Origin: Arachis hypogaea
Taxonomy: Eukaryota; Streptophyta; Magnoliopsida; Fabales; Fabaceae
Direction: 5' to 3'
Length of the DNA stretch: 64,000 nt
Assembly: GCF_003086295.3 (NCBI RefSeq)
Contig: NC_092051.1
Span: forward strand, 70,743,772 to 70,807,771
Below the pieces are notes generated by a model. It searched no databases. It was not told where the DNA came from and worked only from the letters and a program-made list of their open reading frames with translations. A program made the translations under genes and the position numbers. The first letter of the stretch is position 1; each line of letters opens with the position of its first letter. This document shows, in pieces, positions 12,404-25,109 of the stretch.

Positions 12404-12414
12404 CACTACAAAAA

Positions 12415-12602
12415 AAAAGGCCTATGGTCATGGTAAATAACCAAGACCATAGGTTAATCTATGGTCACGCGTAAAAACCATGACCATAGCCTTATCTATG
12501 GTCACGGTTTTTCACCGTAACCATATCTTATCTATGGTCACCCCATAAAACCGTGACCATAGCCTTATCTATGGTCACAGTTTTTACCGTGGCCGTAGCC
12601 TA
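12415..12602. repeat. CACTA left subterminal hairpin repeats
   Basis: Five units built on CTATGGTCACGGTTTTT and its inverse ACCGTGACCATAG, joined by CCTTAT or similar. Such arrays bind the accessory transposase in studied CACTA elements; that role is assumed here. Confidence 0.85.
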
Positions 12603-12889
12603 TTTTGTTTTATGAGATTTAATTTTTTTTAAAGCATAATCAGATCCCAAAATGATGATAATCACAAAATAAATCTAAAAATAAAAAATGATAATCAACA
12701 ATTAAGATAAGTTGTGATTAAAGTAACCAGCTAACATGTCAATATAGTTGAGTGAATACACTTGTCTCAATCTTAGTTTTATACAGTGATATATACACTA
12801 ACACTAAATAGACACTATTAATAGAATTGTTCTACAGGCGTAAGAGTAATACAATTTAGACTCTGCCAGGATAGATTGTTTCTAGTATT

Positions 12890-13480
12890 GCTATTCTTTC
12901 TTCTCAACGCTCGAGAACTTTTGTTTCAACCACTTTACCATTTGAAAGCTTAGCACCTGCTTCATTAACATGCAAAGTAAAGTCACATTAGACATAAACA
13001 CCTACATTTATTCTTCTTCAACTTAGAAAAAAAATATATCATTAAAACATATATACATCACACATATAATAGCAAGTACACACTATACAACACACATCTA
13101 CATCATAGTATATGACACATCATAAAACAATATAAAGTACTTCAAGAGATACAGTATATATTACCAAAGTACTTGAGATCCTCTGAGTAGCTTCTTTTTG
13201 TTTTTGACACTTCATTTTTGACAGACTTCATTGCAGCTCTCAATTCCTATAAAGCACCAAATAATATAAATATAGCACAAGTAAAAAGAAAATGGAAGTA
13301 AAAAATGAAGCAACATAAACAACAAAGCAAACCTGAGAAGCTCTAGATTGGCAATTGACAAAACTTAGGTAAGTATGCTCCTTATTCTTCCAATTCACAG
13401 ATCTAAATTCTGAAAAAATTCCTAATTTTCAAGTTTCTTCTTCTCCTCAAATTTACTTTGTTCAAGCTGCAAAGATAAAT
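12890..13480 (-). pseudogene. Possible CACTA gene 3' exons, decayed
   Basis: On the minus strand there are three to four short coding-like stretches bounded by splice-like GT and AG. One (13380-13470) reads LEQSKFEEKKLEN and then stops, one (about 13332-13420) reads VNWKNKEHTYLSF, one (about 13165-13247) reads ELRAAMKSVKNEVSKTK, and the last (about 12915-12957) reads GAKLSNGKVVETKV before a stop. Charged, coiled-coil-like sequence ending near the transposon end would suit the 3' part of a CACTA gene. One frame break is visible. Identification is tentative. Confidence 0.35.
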
Positions 13481-14340
13481 CATTTCAATATTAATCAAGC
13501 TGCAAATGTTTTGTAATTTTAAATGCTAAAGCATTTCAATATTAATCAAATCATTATTTACTTTTCAAAATTATTAAAGGTAGTCCTTTTGCAATTATAG
13601 GAACTTTATTATATACAAAGATAACAATGCTGCATAGTTTCAAATTAACCATTGCAGCATAGGAACTATCAATGGTTGAGATTGCATTCAACTTGTCCTC
13701 TTTGCAGAACATCACCAATTGCAACACCAAAAAATATGATGATTCTGAAACTATGCAAAATTTGATAACAATACTGCATAGTTCTTTTGGGAAAAATTTG
13801 ATGCGAAATTTAAGTTATTAAACAAAGAAACAGCAAAAAATATGGCTGGTCTAAGAATAATGTCATTGATGACGAAATGTATGTTAAATTAGTCACATTT
13901 TTTACCTAACTCTCAGAAAGAGAAATTAATGAAAAGAGGAAGCCAAACTAAGACATTTTCTTTTCTTTTGCTTACTATGCATACCTTAATTAACATCATT
14001 AAAAGCTTGTTAGTATTTCATATTTATTTTCAGTAGCCTACTCATAATTTTAGCAGCCATACAATTTAAATAGATTTTTTTATTTAGTGACTTGAATTCC
14101 AATAAATTTGGTTTTGCTAAATTTCAACTTTATAAAGATATCTAGTATAGTATTAACAAAATTGAAAAAGTATGCAATCCAATCAATTTCAGCCACTTAA
14201 TCATGCAGTAACAAATTTAAGATTCATGTTAAACAGTAACAAATTTTAGCAACACATTCAACTTTCAGCAACAAATTACTTTCAGCAACAAAATCAAAGT
14301 GCAGTGATGCAGAAACAAAATTGAAACAGAAAGAACAGGG
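13481..14340. other. CACTA interior, AT-rich, nothing recognised
   Basis: AT-rich sequence with short homopolymer runs. I see no coding frame, no RNA gene and no terminal repeats. Confidence 0.5.
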
Positions 14341-14783
14341 GTAAACTAACTCATCGCACAAAGAAAGGACTGACAGTGATTCCGGCTACACCTGCGTGAT
14401 ACCCGGTGCCCAGACGGCAGAACTGATGGCGGCAGAAGCTCAGCGCGGTGGCTGGCCCTTAACAGCGGTGGCGACAACGGCAATCCCAGTTCCTCATTCT
14501 TATCCGTTCCATTCTCCCTCTCTCTCACTGCAGCAACGGTAATGGCAGAGCCTTCACAGCGGCGGCTGTAGCTCGATGGAAGTGACGCAGATGGCATCCT
14601 TCGTGTTATGTCTCCCCATCTGCTCAGGCTTCTCCGGCAACGGCGAGAAAGACGGCGACACAGGCTTCCTCCAACTGCGGCGACGACGCATGTAGTTCGG
14701 CGGCTTCTCGGTGGCAGGGCGCGACGACTCGACGATTCGGCAGCAGTGATGACCTCTCCTTCTGCCGGTGATGCTCCTCCGTT

Positions 14784-14822
<39 letters not shown>

Positions 14823-14935
14823 GCATGGGTGGCTGCCACGACAATAGAGGGTGAGAGAGGTGTGTGAGGCTGAGTGTGGGTGTCGAAAGGGTGGTCCATG
14901 TGTGTGTGCTGCGGTGTAGAGGGAAAGGGAAATGG
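14341..14935. other. CACTA interior, GC-rich block with CT microsatellite
   Basis: GC-rich stretch with overlapping open frames on both strands, Arg-rich and without domains. A CT microsatellite lies at 14786-14822. Similar GC-rich blocks occur in J (26700-26980) and O (53180-53760). It could be a captured gene fragment or a 5'-leader segment; I find no homology I can name. Confidence 0.45.
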
Positions 14936-15914
14936 GGAGTTTGGTGGTTGTTGATGGTAAAAAGGGAAAGTGTGGCGGTGAATGGCGGTGAGGTAGTGAA
15001 ATTAGGGTTAGGTTAGGGTTAATGGGTTTTAATTTGGGAATTCAGGGTTAAATTAAGGTTTTGATTTGGGAATTAGAAGTTAGGTAGAATATTAATTTAA
15101 AACAAAATTTAATCCAATAATAATATCTATAAAAATACTATTTAATTATTAATTTAAAATTAAATACTCTAATTTAATTATCAAAGATAATAAAAATCAA
15201 TTTCCTCTATAATCATAAAATAAAGTTAAAAATCTAATTATTCAACTTAAAGTATATAAAATTTTTATTATTATTCAATTACTAAAGCTTTAAATCATAA
15301 ATAAAAAAATGTTTAATTTATATATAAAATCTCTTAAAAATATAATCTTATAAATAATTTATTATTTAATTTTAAAAAATTCAGGGTGACAACGGACAAC
15401 GGGAGACGAGCATGACGACCCACTACGTGCGACGAACGACGCAGAGAAACTTGTGATTTGCGAGTGTACAGAGAGGTTTGAGGCGACCGGTTGGACAGTA
15501 GAGAGACGACCAGACCATAGGGACGACGACGGTGAGAAGAATGGCAGCGACGATGGAGGATATGGTTAAGTTCGACGGACGTGGCGGTGATAAAGGCTAG
15601 GTCTTCCTTTTTCTTTCAGGACTGGAGAGAAGGAAGAAGAAGGGAGAAAGGAGGCTCTAGGGCTGGGGGCACTCGCATGCTTTCTGAATATTCTCTAAGA
15701 AATACAACGTCATTTCATTTGAACCGACTGGATTTCGGTTCGGTCTAACCGGCCGGTTTACCGATTTGCATCCTATTTTTGAATCAACGATTTTACCTTA
15801 AGAACCGAAACATAAAACATATCGGTTCACGGTTAGACCGGTCCAACCGGTCCAATTTTCATAACCATGCTAATGACTGATGACTAGATGAGAGGGGCTA
15901 GTGATAGACGACGT
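14936..15914. other. CACTA interior, AT-rich then GC-rich, ACCGGT inverted motifs
   Basis: 14936-15380 is AT-rich and starts with a few GGGTTAGG-like words that do not form a telomere array. 15381-15720 is GC-rich with many ACGACG words and no sustained domain. 15728-15868 holds facing copies of CGGTTCGGTCTAACCGG and GGTTAGACCGGTCCAACCGG, an imperfect palindrome of about 140 bp. No gene is supported. Confidence 0.5.
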
Positions 15915-16372
15915 AAAGACCATAGGTACCTTTAGGTTACTCTCTAAAACCGTGACCACAGACCCTTTTAGGTCATCCTTTTTTGAAAAACCTTGACCAT
16001 AGACCATTTAAGGTCACCCCCAAAACAGTGACCATAGACCTCTTTAGGTTACCCCAAAAAACCGTGACCATAGACCCCTTTAGGTCACCCTTTCGTAAAA
16101 CCGTTACCATAGATTTTTTTGGTCGCCCCTCAAAACCGTGACCATAGATGTCTTTTGGTCACGGTGAAAAACTGTGACCATAGACCATTTTAGGTCACCC
16201 CCAAAACATGACCATAGAACTATTTAGGTCACCCCCTAAAAACGTGACCATAGACCATTTAAGGTCACTCCCCAAAATCGTGACTGTAGACCGCTTTAGG
16301 TCACAACACAAAACCGTGACCATAGACCCCTTTTGGTCACCCTTTCGTAAAACCGTAACCATAGACATCTTT
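15915..16372. repeat. CACTA right subterminal repeats
   Basis: About a dozen units of 35-40 bp alternating TTTAGGTCACCCC and AAAACCGTGACCATAGACC. Same core as the left array but spaced differently. The array stops at about 16372, where the Tekay remnant starts. Confidence 0.85.
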
Positions 16373-16476
16373 TCATTGCCATATTCATAAATCCTTCACC
16401 CATCATCATCTATATTGGTATATGTATATGTACACATTCAATAATAACCAAATCTCAAGAAACATCATAAACTAAC

Positions 16477-18074
16477 TGATGAGTCTATATTTGATGGTAT
16501 ATTTTGACTCAATTTGGATGGATTCTAGCACATGAACTCACACTTAAGCACCAAAATAGCATACTTTTGTGTTTTGTCCCCAATTCGATCCTAAATGTGG
16601 AAACATGCAATTTTGTGCTTGAAATGAGCAATTTAATTCCACTTTTATTCTATTTGATGCCATGACATATTTGCTGAATGATTTCAGGCCTTGGAGGCAA
16701 GAATGGATAGCCCAAAAGTGGAAGAAAGCATGTACAAGGGAGAAAACATGAAGAAAACAAGGAAAAGCATACACAACGTAAGCGTGCGTGTGCACAAGAA
16801 AGAATTTCCATGTGTGCGTACGCACAAGCACCTGTGCGTACGCACAGGTCAACATTCAGTCATGTGTGCGGACGCACACATTTGTATGTCCACATAGGTC
16901 CCTGCACGTGATTTCATTAATGAAGCACGTGTTTCTCGAATTCTGAGTCCTCTTGGCCCATTTTGGAAGGCTTGGATTTTAAATTGAAGTGTTATATGAG
17001 GGCAGAATCAACACATATAAAGACATTAGGCTTTAGCACATTTTAGTTTTAGTTTTTACAAGTTTTCATAGTATTAGGAGTAGGAGTAGGAGTAGTGTAG
17101 CATTGCTCTCTTATGGTTTCATTTCCATTTCCATTGTAGCATTTTATAGCAAGCTTTGATTTTGGATTTTGCTTCTTTAATTGTAAGTACCCTCAATTTC
17201 CTCTATAAATACATTGTCTTTATTTACATTTCCTTTGGTTCAAGTTACTTTGTTCATAATTGCAATTTTATGTTTCTTGAAGTTTTGATCAATGAATTTT
17301 ATGTTTCATGCTTCCTTTATGTTTGATTTCTTGCTTATATTTAGTTTTGTTGATAGTTGGTTATAGTTTTCCATTTTACTTTACAATTTTCCATGTTTTA
17401 CTTTTATGCACCCAAGGTGTTTGTGAAAATGCCAACTCTAGATTTTGAGTAGATTTTCCCACATTGGCTTGTGGTTTGAGTTCCTAGGATACTAGAATCA
17501 TAATGTCCAACATTTAGTGGTAATTCTTGGGGAGTTAGTTGACTCTTATTTCCATTGACGCTAGCCTTTTATCAACTAGTTTGGTAAGTTGGTTAGGACT
17601 TATGGATTAAGGTCAATTATGCTTGCTTGACTTACTTTTCGATGGTTGGGGTTAACTAAGCTAGATTAACTCATGATAATTACCATAGTTGTGGTTATGG
17701 CAATGATAGGATTCTTAGACTCTCATTCCCAAGTCAAGGCTTTTCATGCATTTATAGCATTTTCACTAGTTTTGATCTCACTTCCTTTTTACTTGCATGA
17801 ATTCCAATTTTGATTATTGTTTTGTTCCTTAATTTCTTAGTTCTTTTAATATTTCATTTCTTGATTTCAAAACCCCCTTTTGTCTTCTTAACAACCAAAA
17901 GCAAAACATTTCATTTGGATTCCTAGGAAGAACGACCTGAGGTTTAATTACTCTCGGTTTATATTTTATTTGAATTAAACTTTGAACGAGGATTGTCTGT
18001 TGGTCTAGACTATACTTGCAACGAGAATCCATATTTAGTGAAATTCTAGATTGACGATAAATTCTTCCTCATCA
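16477..18074 (+). mobile_element. S3: solo LTR, TSD CTAAC
   Basis: Starts TGATGAGTCTATATTTGA, ends TTCTTCCTCATCA, flanked by CTAAC at 16472-16476 and 18075-18079. 1598 bp with no internal region. It belongs to the same broad class as S1, S4 and the M LTR, sharing a segment like GATGCCATGACATATTTG and a CpG palindrome block (about 16777-16895) about 300 bp from the 5' end. Confidence 0.92.
16777..16895. repeat. CpG palindrome array in S3 U3
   Basis: Units like TGTGCGTACGCACA, twice perfect (near 16812 and 16834), with weaker neighbours. Core CGTACG replaces the CGCGTACGCG core seen in S1 and S4. Confidence 0.8.
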
Positions 18075-18079
18075 CTAAC

Positions 18080-19037
18080 CATATTCCTCAACACAAACTC
18101 AAATCCATCAACATCGAAACTAATCATTTAATGCATTTAACTATTTCAACTTATCTTATAATGCTCTAGCCTAGGTTTTCACAAAACCTTATATATTAAA
18201 CGCGCAAAACCTAAACCATACCTTGGCCGACCACTATATTTAGTCCAAGGCAACCACACTAGTCATAACCATAGCCCCTCAAGCTTGAGAAACCAACCAA
18301 AATCTTAGCTCCAATCACCACCAAGCTTCCAAATGCCCACAATTCAATTCCAATGCACACAATTCAATTCCAATGCACATATATATACCTAATTCACATC
18401 TAATACACATATATATTCCAAATTCACATTTCATATAATAAAATCAAAAAATGACTAAGGTTTAGGTGATCCTTACCGTACCCACATGCATAGCAACTTA
18501 AACCCAATAAGCTCCGCAAGCTAAAACGGACCTAGAATACCGAATTTGGCAAAATATCATTACAAAGCTCAATTTCAAGAATCAAAAAGGGGGTAGAGAT
18601 TCTGAAATGAAATTGGGGCTTACCGGTGAAATTGATTCGACAAAAATGTAGAGCTCGACACGCTGGACCGTGGCTGCGAACGGTGTGGCGATCGGAGCTC
18701 AAACGAGGAAGTTATGTCGGATTAAAGGGTTGATGAGGGTTTGGGTGAGTTCTCCTCTCCCCAAATCTGTTCGGTGTTGTTGTTTCTCAATGGGGGAGAA
18801 GGAGCTTCTGCCCCTTTTAAGTTACGGGTCCGGTTGGCCCCACGGGCCCAGTTTTGGGCCCGGTTCAACCGGTTCGGCCCATCCGGTCCCATTTTGGGCC
18901 AAATTTTTTGAAATTGGTGTCAAAATTCTCGTTTTGAAGAGCTCTATCCTATTTTCATATTAGTTTTTCATTTTTAATTTTCCTAATTAAAATTCGATTT
19001 ATTGACTAATTATTTACCGATTTTAGCGGGGTTTACA
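18080..19037 (-). repeat. Tekay-like 3' LTR, 5' portion (minus strand)
   Basis: Read on the minus strand it starts TGTAAACCCCGCTAAAATC just after the polypurine tract. It contains a GC-rich block (18650-18870) with GGCCC palindromic words, and a splice-donor-like CACCGGTAAGCC at about 18625. Its far end is beyond the S3 insertion and not clearly delimited. Confidence 0.6.
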
Positions 19038-19079
19038 TCCTACCCACCTAATTAAGAATTTTATCCTCAAAATTTAGAG

Positions 19080-20879
19080 TTAGTTACCTGAAAAGAGGTG
19101 TGGGTAGTTCTTCCGCATATCTGACTCAAGCTCCCAGGTATGCTCTTTAATTCCAGCCCGACTCCAAGCTACTTTCACCAAAGAAACTTCTTTTCCATGT
19201 AAACGCTTGATGCTGGTATCATCAATCCTAACTGGAGTTACCGGAAGTATCAGATCTTCCCTTACTTGAACCAATTCTGGTTCTAGGACATGAGTATGAT
19301 CAAAAGTGCATTTACGAAGCTGCGATACGTGAAATACGTCATGCAGGTTCGAAAGATATGGTGGTAAAGCGATCCTATACGCCACTGGTCCAATTTTCTC
19401 CAGGATTTCAAACGGCCCAATGTAATGGGGATTTAGCTTCTTAAAATTTTGATGGATCTCCCAATTCCAGTGGTCGGAGTAACCTTCAAGAAGATGTGTT
19501 CTCCTTCCTCAAACTCTAAACGATTCCGCCTTTGGTTAGCATAGCTTTTCTTATGGCTTTGAGCCATAAGCATTCAACTCCAGATTTTCTTTTTTTGCTC
19601 AGTAGTTTCACTTATCATTTCAGGTTCTAACAAGCTCTTTTCCCCTGCTTCATACCAACATAATGGAGATTGACATTTCCTTCCATATAAAGCTTCATAC
19701 AGAGCCATTCCAATGCTCGCATGATAGCTGTTGTTATAGGTAAACTCCACTAGAGGCATATATCGATCCCAGCTCGCCGACTGGTCCAAAACACATGCTC
19801 TTAACATATCCTCCAAGGTTTGGATCATTTTTTCTGATTGGCCATCCGTCTGAGGATGATAGGAAGTGCTTAGGCTCAATTGAGTACCAAAGGCTCACTG
19901 AAAAGCTCCCCAGAACCGTGAGGTGAAGCGAGGATCTATGTCAGATACAATGGTGGAAGGTACGCCATGTAATCTCACAATCTCCTTTATGTATAGCCGC
20001 ACTAACTCCTCCATAGTGCAACTTATCCGAATAGGAAGGAAGTGAGCCGACTTGGTCAGTCGATCCACAACTACCCAAATGGCATCACAACCCGTCCTAG
20101 TTCTCGGCAAACCCAATACAAGATCTATGCTCTCCCATTTCCATTGTGGAAACTCCAAAGGTTGAAGGGTTCCTGATGGTCTCTGGTGTTCAATTTTAAT
20201 TTTCTGACAAGTTAGGCACTTGGAAACGTGCAACGCCACATCATTTTTCATTCCTGGCCACCAGAACGTTGTCTTTAGATCTTGATACATCTTAGTGCTT
20301 CCCGGATGGATTAAGAACCCGCTCTTATGAGCTTCCTCCAATATGCTCTGTTGCAAATCCCCGATGTCTAGCACAATGATCCGGTCCTTGAACCTCCATA
20401 ACCCATCCTTATCTTCTGACACTCTCCACTGTTTGCCTTTCTCAATCACCGAGAAAATCTTATAAAATTCTTGGTTATTATGATGAGCCTTTAGTAGTTC
20501 AGCCTTGAAATCACTTGAAATTTGTAACTGACTTAGGCATAAAGTCCCAAACTCTTCTCTGATTCCCAGTTTCAACCCTTGGAATGCTTTCAACAATTCT
20601 TCCTCTCGTAGCATCATCCAAGCAACACATAGAGATTTCCTACTCAAGGCATCTGCCACCACATTCACCTTTCTCGGATGGTAGTTCAACTCAAAGTCAT
20701 AATCTTTCAGAAGTTCCATTCACCTCCTCTGACGCATACTCAACTCTTTTTGTTCAAAGAGGTACTTTAGGCTCTTATGATCTGAGAAAACTTGAAACTT
20801 GACACCATAGAGATAATGCCTCAAAATCTTCAAAGCAAACACAACGGTAGCAAGCTCTAAATCGTGAGTTGGATAGTTT
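19080..20879 (-). pseudogene. pol: Tekay-like pol remnant: RNase H, integrase, chromodomain-like end
   Basis: Minus-strand coding remnant. RNase H is represented by [10 protein letters not shown], the SDHKSLKYL block and the final VVADALSR. The integrase has the HHCC zinc motif ([10 protein letters not shown] to CLTCQKIK), first Asp in SIDLVLGLP, second in VSDIDPRF and the Glu after HPQTDGQSE. The C-terminal piece (19080-19385) ends KVAWSRAGIKEHTWE, as in Tekay chromovirus chromodomain-like tails. In-frame stops occur at the codon just before 20719 (a Trp position), just after 19895, and near 19574; a frame change follows before 19385. It would have integrated chromovirus cDNA; now inactive. 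Confidence 0.8.
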
Positions 20880-20943
20880 CTATGGTCACGGTTTTTTACC
20901 GTGACAAAAAAAACCGTGGCCATAGGCCCAAAATATTGTAGTG
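20880..20943. repeat. CACTA right terminal hairpin and end
   Basis: Hairpin CTATGGTCACGGTTTTTT / ACCGTGAC, then CCGTGGCCATAGG, ending AATATTGTAGTG, the inverse of a CACTACAA terminus. Confidence 0.85.
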
Positions 20944-21989
20944 ACCATGGACGAAACTTCAAGAAGGAGGAGCAGCCATCATACCTTGATTTATTCCATG
21001 AAAATTGAAATAGAAATAAAGAGGAGGAAGAGGTAAATACTGTGGTCAGATTAGATTTTTGATAGGGGTTTTAGTTTGAGAAAGAACGGAGGTTGAAGCT
21101 CAGGTGTTCATGGAAGTTATCTTGGTTTTCTCTCATGGAATTTTCGAATTCTAACTTGTTTAAAAAGTAAAGATGATTGTAATGATGATACATGGGAGGC
21201 TGTGGGGTTAGAATAAGTATTATTCTAAAGTTTAGTGTAAAAATATCTCAAGAAAGGATAATTACTGAAGCTAGATGTATTAGAACACAAGTATTTCTTA
21301 CTTTTTCCTTAAGAAACCTTTGCATGGAGAGCAAGAAAGGGAACATGTGGTGGCTAACTCTGGGAGAGCCATGTGTCACTGGGTGCTGACTCATCAGAGT
21401 TTAATAATAAAATATCATTCTGAAGATAATTACTAAAACTAGATATATCATATTACACTACTAAAGGATAAGCATGAGCTTTACTATTATAAATGATACT
21501 AGTAACATGATAATAATAAAGATAAAAGATATATGATGAAGTATTAGCATTGCTAAGTTCATCTAAGAATGCTGATATTATCCATTACCGATAGATTTCT
21601 AGTTCAGTTATTATATTACCAAACATAGATCAACATTAACCATAGCAGAGAAAATAATAATATAAAATTCTAAATAAAATAATAATATATAAATATTATA
21701 TTAATATAATTTTTCTCTCAAAATTCGAGATTGGCTCGTCACATAGAGACTACCACGGAAATAAGAATTTTGAAATTCGGACTCGAAGTGGCTCAAAAAT
21801 GCAACTTTTTGCGATGTGCCTGCTTAGATCACGAGAGGTGTCTGGTGCAGTCAAGCTGCTGACTTAGCAGCTTGATGACACAACACCTGTGCAGCAGAGG
21901 TGCTTATATGTACTAAAATTCCTATAAATTCCATAAAAATTTCGTTTGATCCCGAAAAAGCGCCGTTTCTTTGAGACTAGGCCGTTACA
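20944..21989 (+). mobile_element. H: right arm and terminus
   Basis: Resumes element H after the CACTA. Its first 200 bases (GGTTTTAGTTTGAGAAAGAACGG and around) resemble the left-of-centre part of the inner unit of O near 46330. The rest is AT-rich without coding potential. It ends GACTAGGCCGTTACA at 21989, the inverse of a TGTAACGGCC start. TACTT follows and would be one copy of the target duplication if the element makes 5-bp duplications. Confidence 0.55.
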
Positions 21990-22343
21990 TACTTCATTTA
22001 GGATCCAGGAGGATCTTTGAAGAGTAAACATGGGTGGAGATTCAAGGAGGAATGGAAGCATAAGCCACCCTAACACGAGTTTCCTCAAGAATGTCCAACT
22101 TAAGGACTTTAAATAAAAGTGCTAGGTGGGAGACACCCCACCATGGTAATATCCTTTTAACTTTCTCTTCTTTTAGCTTTTATTTCTTAAATATTTGCTT
22201 ATCTTACTTTGTTTAGTTTAGTTGCATTTTGGTGTTGATTATGTGTTCTTGAGGAATAATGTGTTTTGCGGTTGAAAGGCCTTTATTGGATATCATGTTT
22301 GTGCCTTGGAGCCTTTAAAATTTTTCAAACAAAAGGTTTTGTG
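21990..22343 (+). mobile_element. Residue of an older gypsy element
   Basis: 350 bp between H and J. It contains AAGTGCTAGGTGGGAGACACC, like the post-pol motif AAGAAGCGCTTGCTGGGAGGC of R2, so it is probably the 3' non-coding part of another gypsy element into which H and J inserted. No frame longer than about 70 codons and none with a domain. Confidence 0.45.
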
Positions 22344-23621
22344 TGTAACACCCTTGCTACCAGAATGTCACGCCTCCGGCTGCGCCACTCTGATAGCTCA
22401 GGTATTACAATGACCATTAACATATTTAACACTAAAATAGGAGCCTATTTTTAACTTAAAAACCGTATAATCTTTCTAAAAGACTTTTTAGGTTGAAAAC
22501 ATGAATACGTACATAAAGACCAGATATAATACTTACAATTCATAAACATATATACATAGTATTAATTTACAAGTCTTGCATATCATAATTCTTATCCCTC
22601 TTACAAAATTGTAAAGATAAAGACGAGGAAAAGATAATATCTAAAACAATACAAAATTATCGTGTAAGCAGAAAACAAAATAAACTCTTCATGACTTCTC
22701 CGTCCATATCCTGAAAAGGGAAAACCTGTAGGGGAGTGAGAACATCATTCTCACTGGTTCTCACTATAGGGTTAGAGAATTGCTATAATAAGATACGTAA
22801 AATAAAATTGTTTTCAAAATACAGTGATCGTTGCTCGCCTTATCTATTTTTTTATATTTTTTTGGTTCAAAAACCAAATATTTACATTCAAAAATCCAAA
22901 AGTGCTTCTTAAAAGAGAAAATCCATTAATTCTTCAAGAAATCCAAAACATCTTCTTTTCTATCAAATATTAAAGTTTTCTTAGACAGTATGAATGACCA
23001 AGTTGTTCCAAGCATAGGTTCATTAAGTCTATGCTGAACCAATTTGATTTTTCTTACTTTTACTAAACCAAAAACACAAACCAATCACGACCTTCGGCCC
23101 ATCATATAATCAATCACGGCCCTAGGCCTAAACAACTCAATCAACATCCAATTCACCACAATCCACTCAATCTCAGTTACAAACACAAGTAAGAAGGTTC
23201 AAACACAATTAAAGCAGTTACATCAGGTAGAGCAATTAGCAATTAAACATAATGATTCACATAGGCAAAGAAATTACAATATGCACATCCAAACAAAGAC
23301 ACATAGTTACATATGATGAATCCCTGCCCTATGGCTGATACGTCTCATCTGTCGGTTATAAATCCAACCCGACATGTCTGGCTGCTAAACCCTGGATAGT
23401 CCTTCGTCGCGCATCCCCAAGAATTTATGCATAGCTTTTTCTCATTTATAAATAAATTCTACTCATTGGGGGAACCTTCCCGGGAATTTATAATTGTGCA
23501 GTCACCCTTGCGACATAGGGTCAATAGAGTATCGAGTCTCAACCTGGAGCACGTGGTGGCTAGCCATTGCTCTTACTCAGGAAACTCGTATCTCAGATAA
23601 CTGGAAGTGCATAAGCCATAT

Positions 23622-25109
23622 TGACAAACCCAAATTTTATGATGTATTTTGTGCTCAATTTAAATAATTTATTCAATCCTCCACCCACTTATTCATGTAA
23701 ATTGTATGGTTTTACTATTCCTTCCTTATTTTATGATATATGTGAAAAACATGTTTCCTATGCTTTAAAAATATTAATTTTAATTACCCTTTATTACCAT
23801 TCTATGCCGTGGTTTGTGTGTTAAGTATTTTTAGATCTCATACGGCAGGAATGGCTCAAAGGACAGAAAGGAAACATAGAAAAATGGAAGGAAAACATGA
23901 AAATAGAGTTTTGAAGTAAAGGCAGCGATGCGAACGCATGGACGATGCGAACGCATGCCTAGCGCGAAATGGCAGCGACGCGTACGCATGGACGACGCGG
24001 ACGCGTGCCTTGAGCAGAACGCAAATGACGCGTACGCGTGACCGACGCATACGCTTGACAAGGAAAACTCCCAGATGACGCGAATGCATGACCCACGCGA
24101 ACGCGTGACAGACGCCACGTACAAGAATCTGCAGAAAACTCCCCCAGCGATTTCTGGACCTTTTTACGGCCCAAATCCAAGTCAAAAACACAAAATATAA
24201 GCCAGAGAATGAAGGAATCAAAGAACGGAAAACAACTTAGTGATAGAATGATAGATAATTTTAGGATTAGATGTAGTTTTAGAGAGAGAGGCTCTCTCCT
24301 CTCTCTTAGGATTAGGATTTAGGATTTCTATTATGTTTAAGCTATGATCTCTTCAATCACAGGTTCAATATTCCTTTAATTTATTTTCTACTTTTATTTA
24401 TTCCATTACTTTAATTGTCATTTATCTTTTCATTATTGATTTACAAACTTTCCATGTTAGGATTTGACTTTATGTTTAAATGCAATTTGAGGTATTTCAG
24501 ATTAATGATTGTTTTATTTATGATGCTTTCAATTCAATTTAGATTTATTTTCCTTTTTTGGCTTTGGTTAAGTAATTAGCAACACTTGAGTTATCAAACT
24601 CAGCTGTTGATTGAAGTTGGAATTCTCTGCTGGTTAATTTGTACTACAATAACTTTATTCTTTCCATAGGAGTTGACTAGGACTTGAGGATCAAATTACT
24701 TAGTCCACTTGACTCTCCTTTGTTTAGCAAGGGTTAATTTAAGTGGGAGCAGAATCCAATTCTCATCACACCTGATAAGGATAACTAGGATAGGATTTCA
24801 ATTTCTTATACCTTGCCAAGAGATTTCATTATTATTAATTTATTTTTCTTGTAATTTAAATTACTTGTTCCCTATTTCAAAAACCCAAAAATATATCCTT
24901 CTACATAACCAATAATAAATCATACTGCTCTGCAATTCATTGAGAAGACGACCTAAGATTTGGATACTTCGATTATTTATTTTTATTAGGTTTGCTTAAG
25001 TGACAAACAAAACTTTTGTAAGAAAGGAATTCTTGTCGGTCTAGAAGCTATACTTACAACGGAAATTTATTTGTGAAAATTCTAGATCGCGCGAGAGTTT
25101 CGTTCTTCA
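23622..25109 (+). mobile_element. S4: solo LTR in J, TSD CATAT
   Basis: Starts TGACAAACCCAAATTTTA, ends GTTTCGTTCTTCA, flanked by CATAT at 23617-23621 and 25110-25114. 1488 bp, no internal region. CpG palindromes lie at 23925-24115, about 300 bp in. A long GAGAGA/CTCTCT inverted stretch lies near 24280. Confidence 0.93.
23925..24115. repeat. CpG palindrome array in S4 U3
   Basis: At least eight imperfect units such as GACGCGTACGCGTGAC, GATGCGAACGCATG and GACGCGGACGCGTG. The centre base pair varies while the flanks stay complementary. Open frames on both strands through it are compositional. Confidence 0.85.

Larger units (their letters stand above)
16373..20879 (-). mobile_element. Truncated Tekay/Del-like gypsy in the CACTA end
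   Basis: Minus-strand remnant holding RNase H, integrase and a C-terminal chromodomain-like segment, then AGGTGGGTAGGA (the likely polypurine tract) and a 3' LTR starting TGTAAACCCCGCTAAAA at 19037. The 5' LTR, gag, protease and most of RT are missing. Its LTR is interrupted by S3. It breaks off within RNase H where the CACTA hairpin sequence resumes near 20880. Boundaries at both outer ends are approximate. Confidence 0.7.
12404..20943. mobile_element. CACTA (En/Spm-like) transposon with nested insertions
   Basis: Left end CACTACAAAAAAAAAGGC; right end read inward CACTACAATATTTTGGGC, both then continuing CCTATGG. Both ends carry subterminal hairpin repeats of the type CTATGGTCACGG-CCGTGACCATAG, which is usual for CACTA elements. 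The 3-bp flanks are ACT and ACC, one base different, so the target duplication is imperfect or decayed. I find only weak traces of a transposase gene. A Tekay-like gypsy remnant sits within the right subterminal region, separating the array at 15915-16370 from the final hairpin at 20880-20943. Confidence 0.8.

Noticed and set aside
14346..14899. Overlapping Arg-rich open frames on both strands
   Set aside because: GC-rich block plus a CT microsatellite; frames overlap in opposite directions and show no domain.
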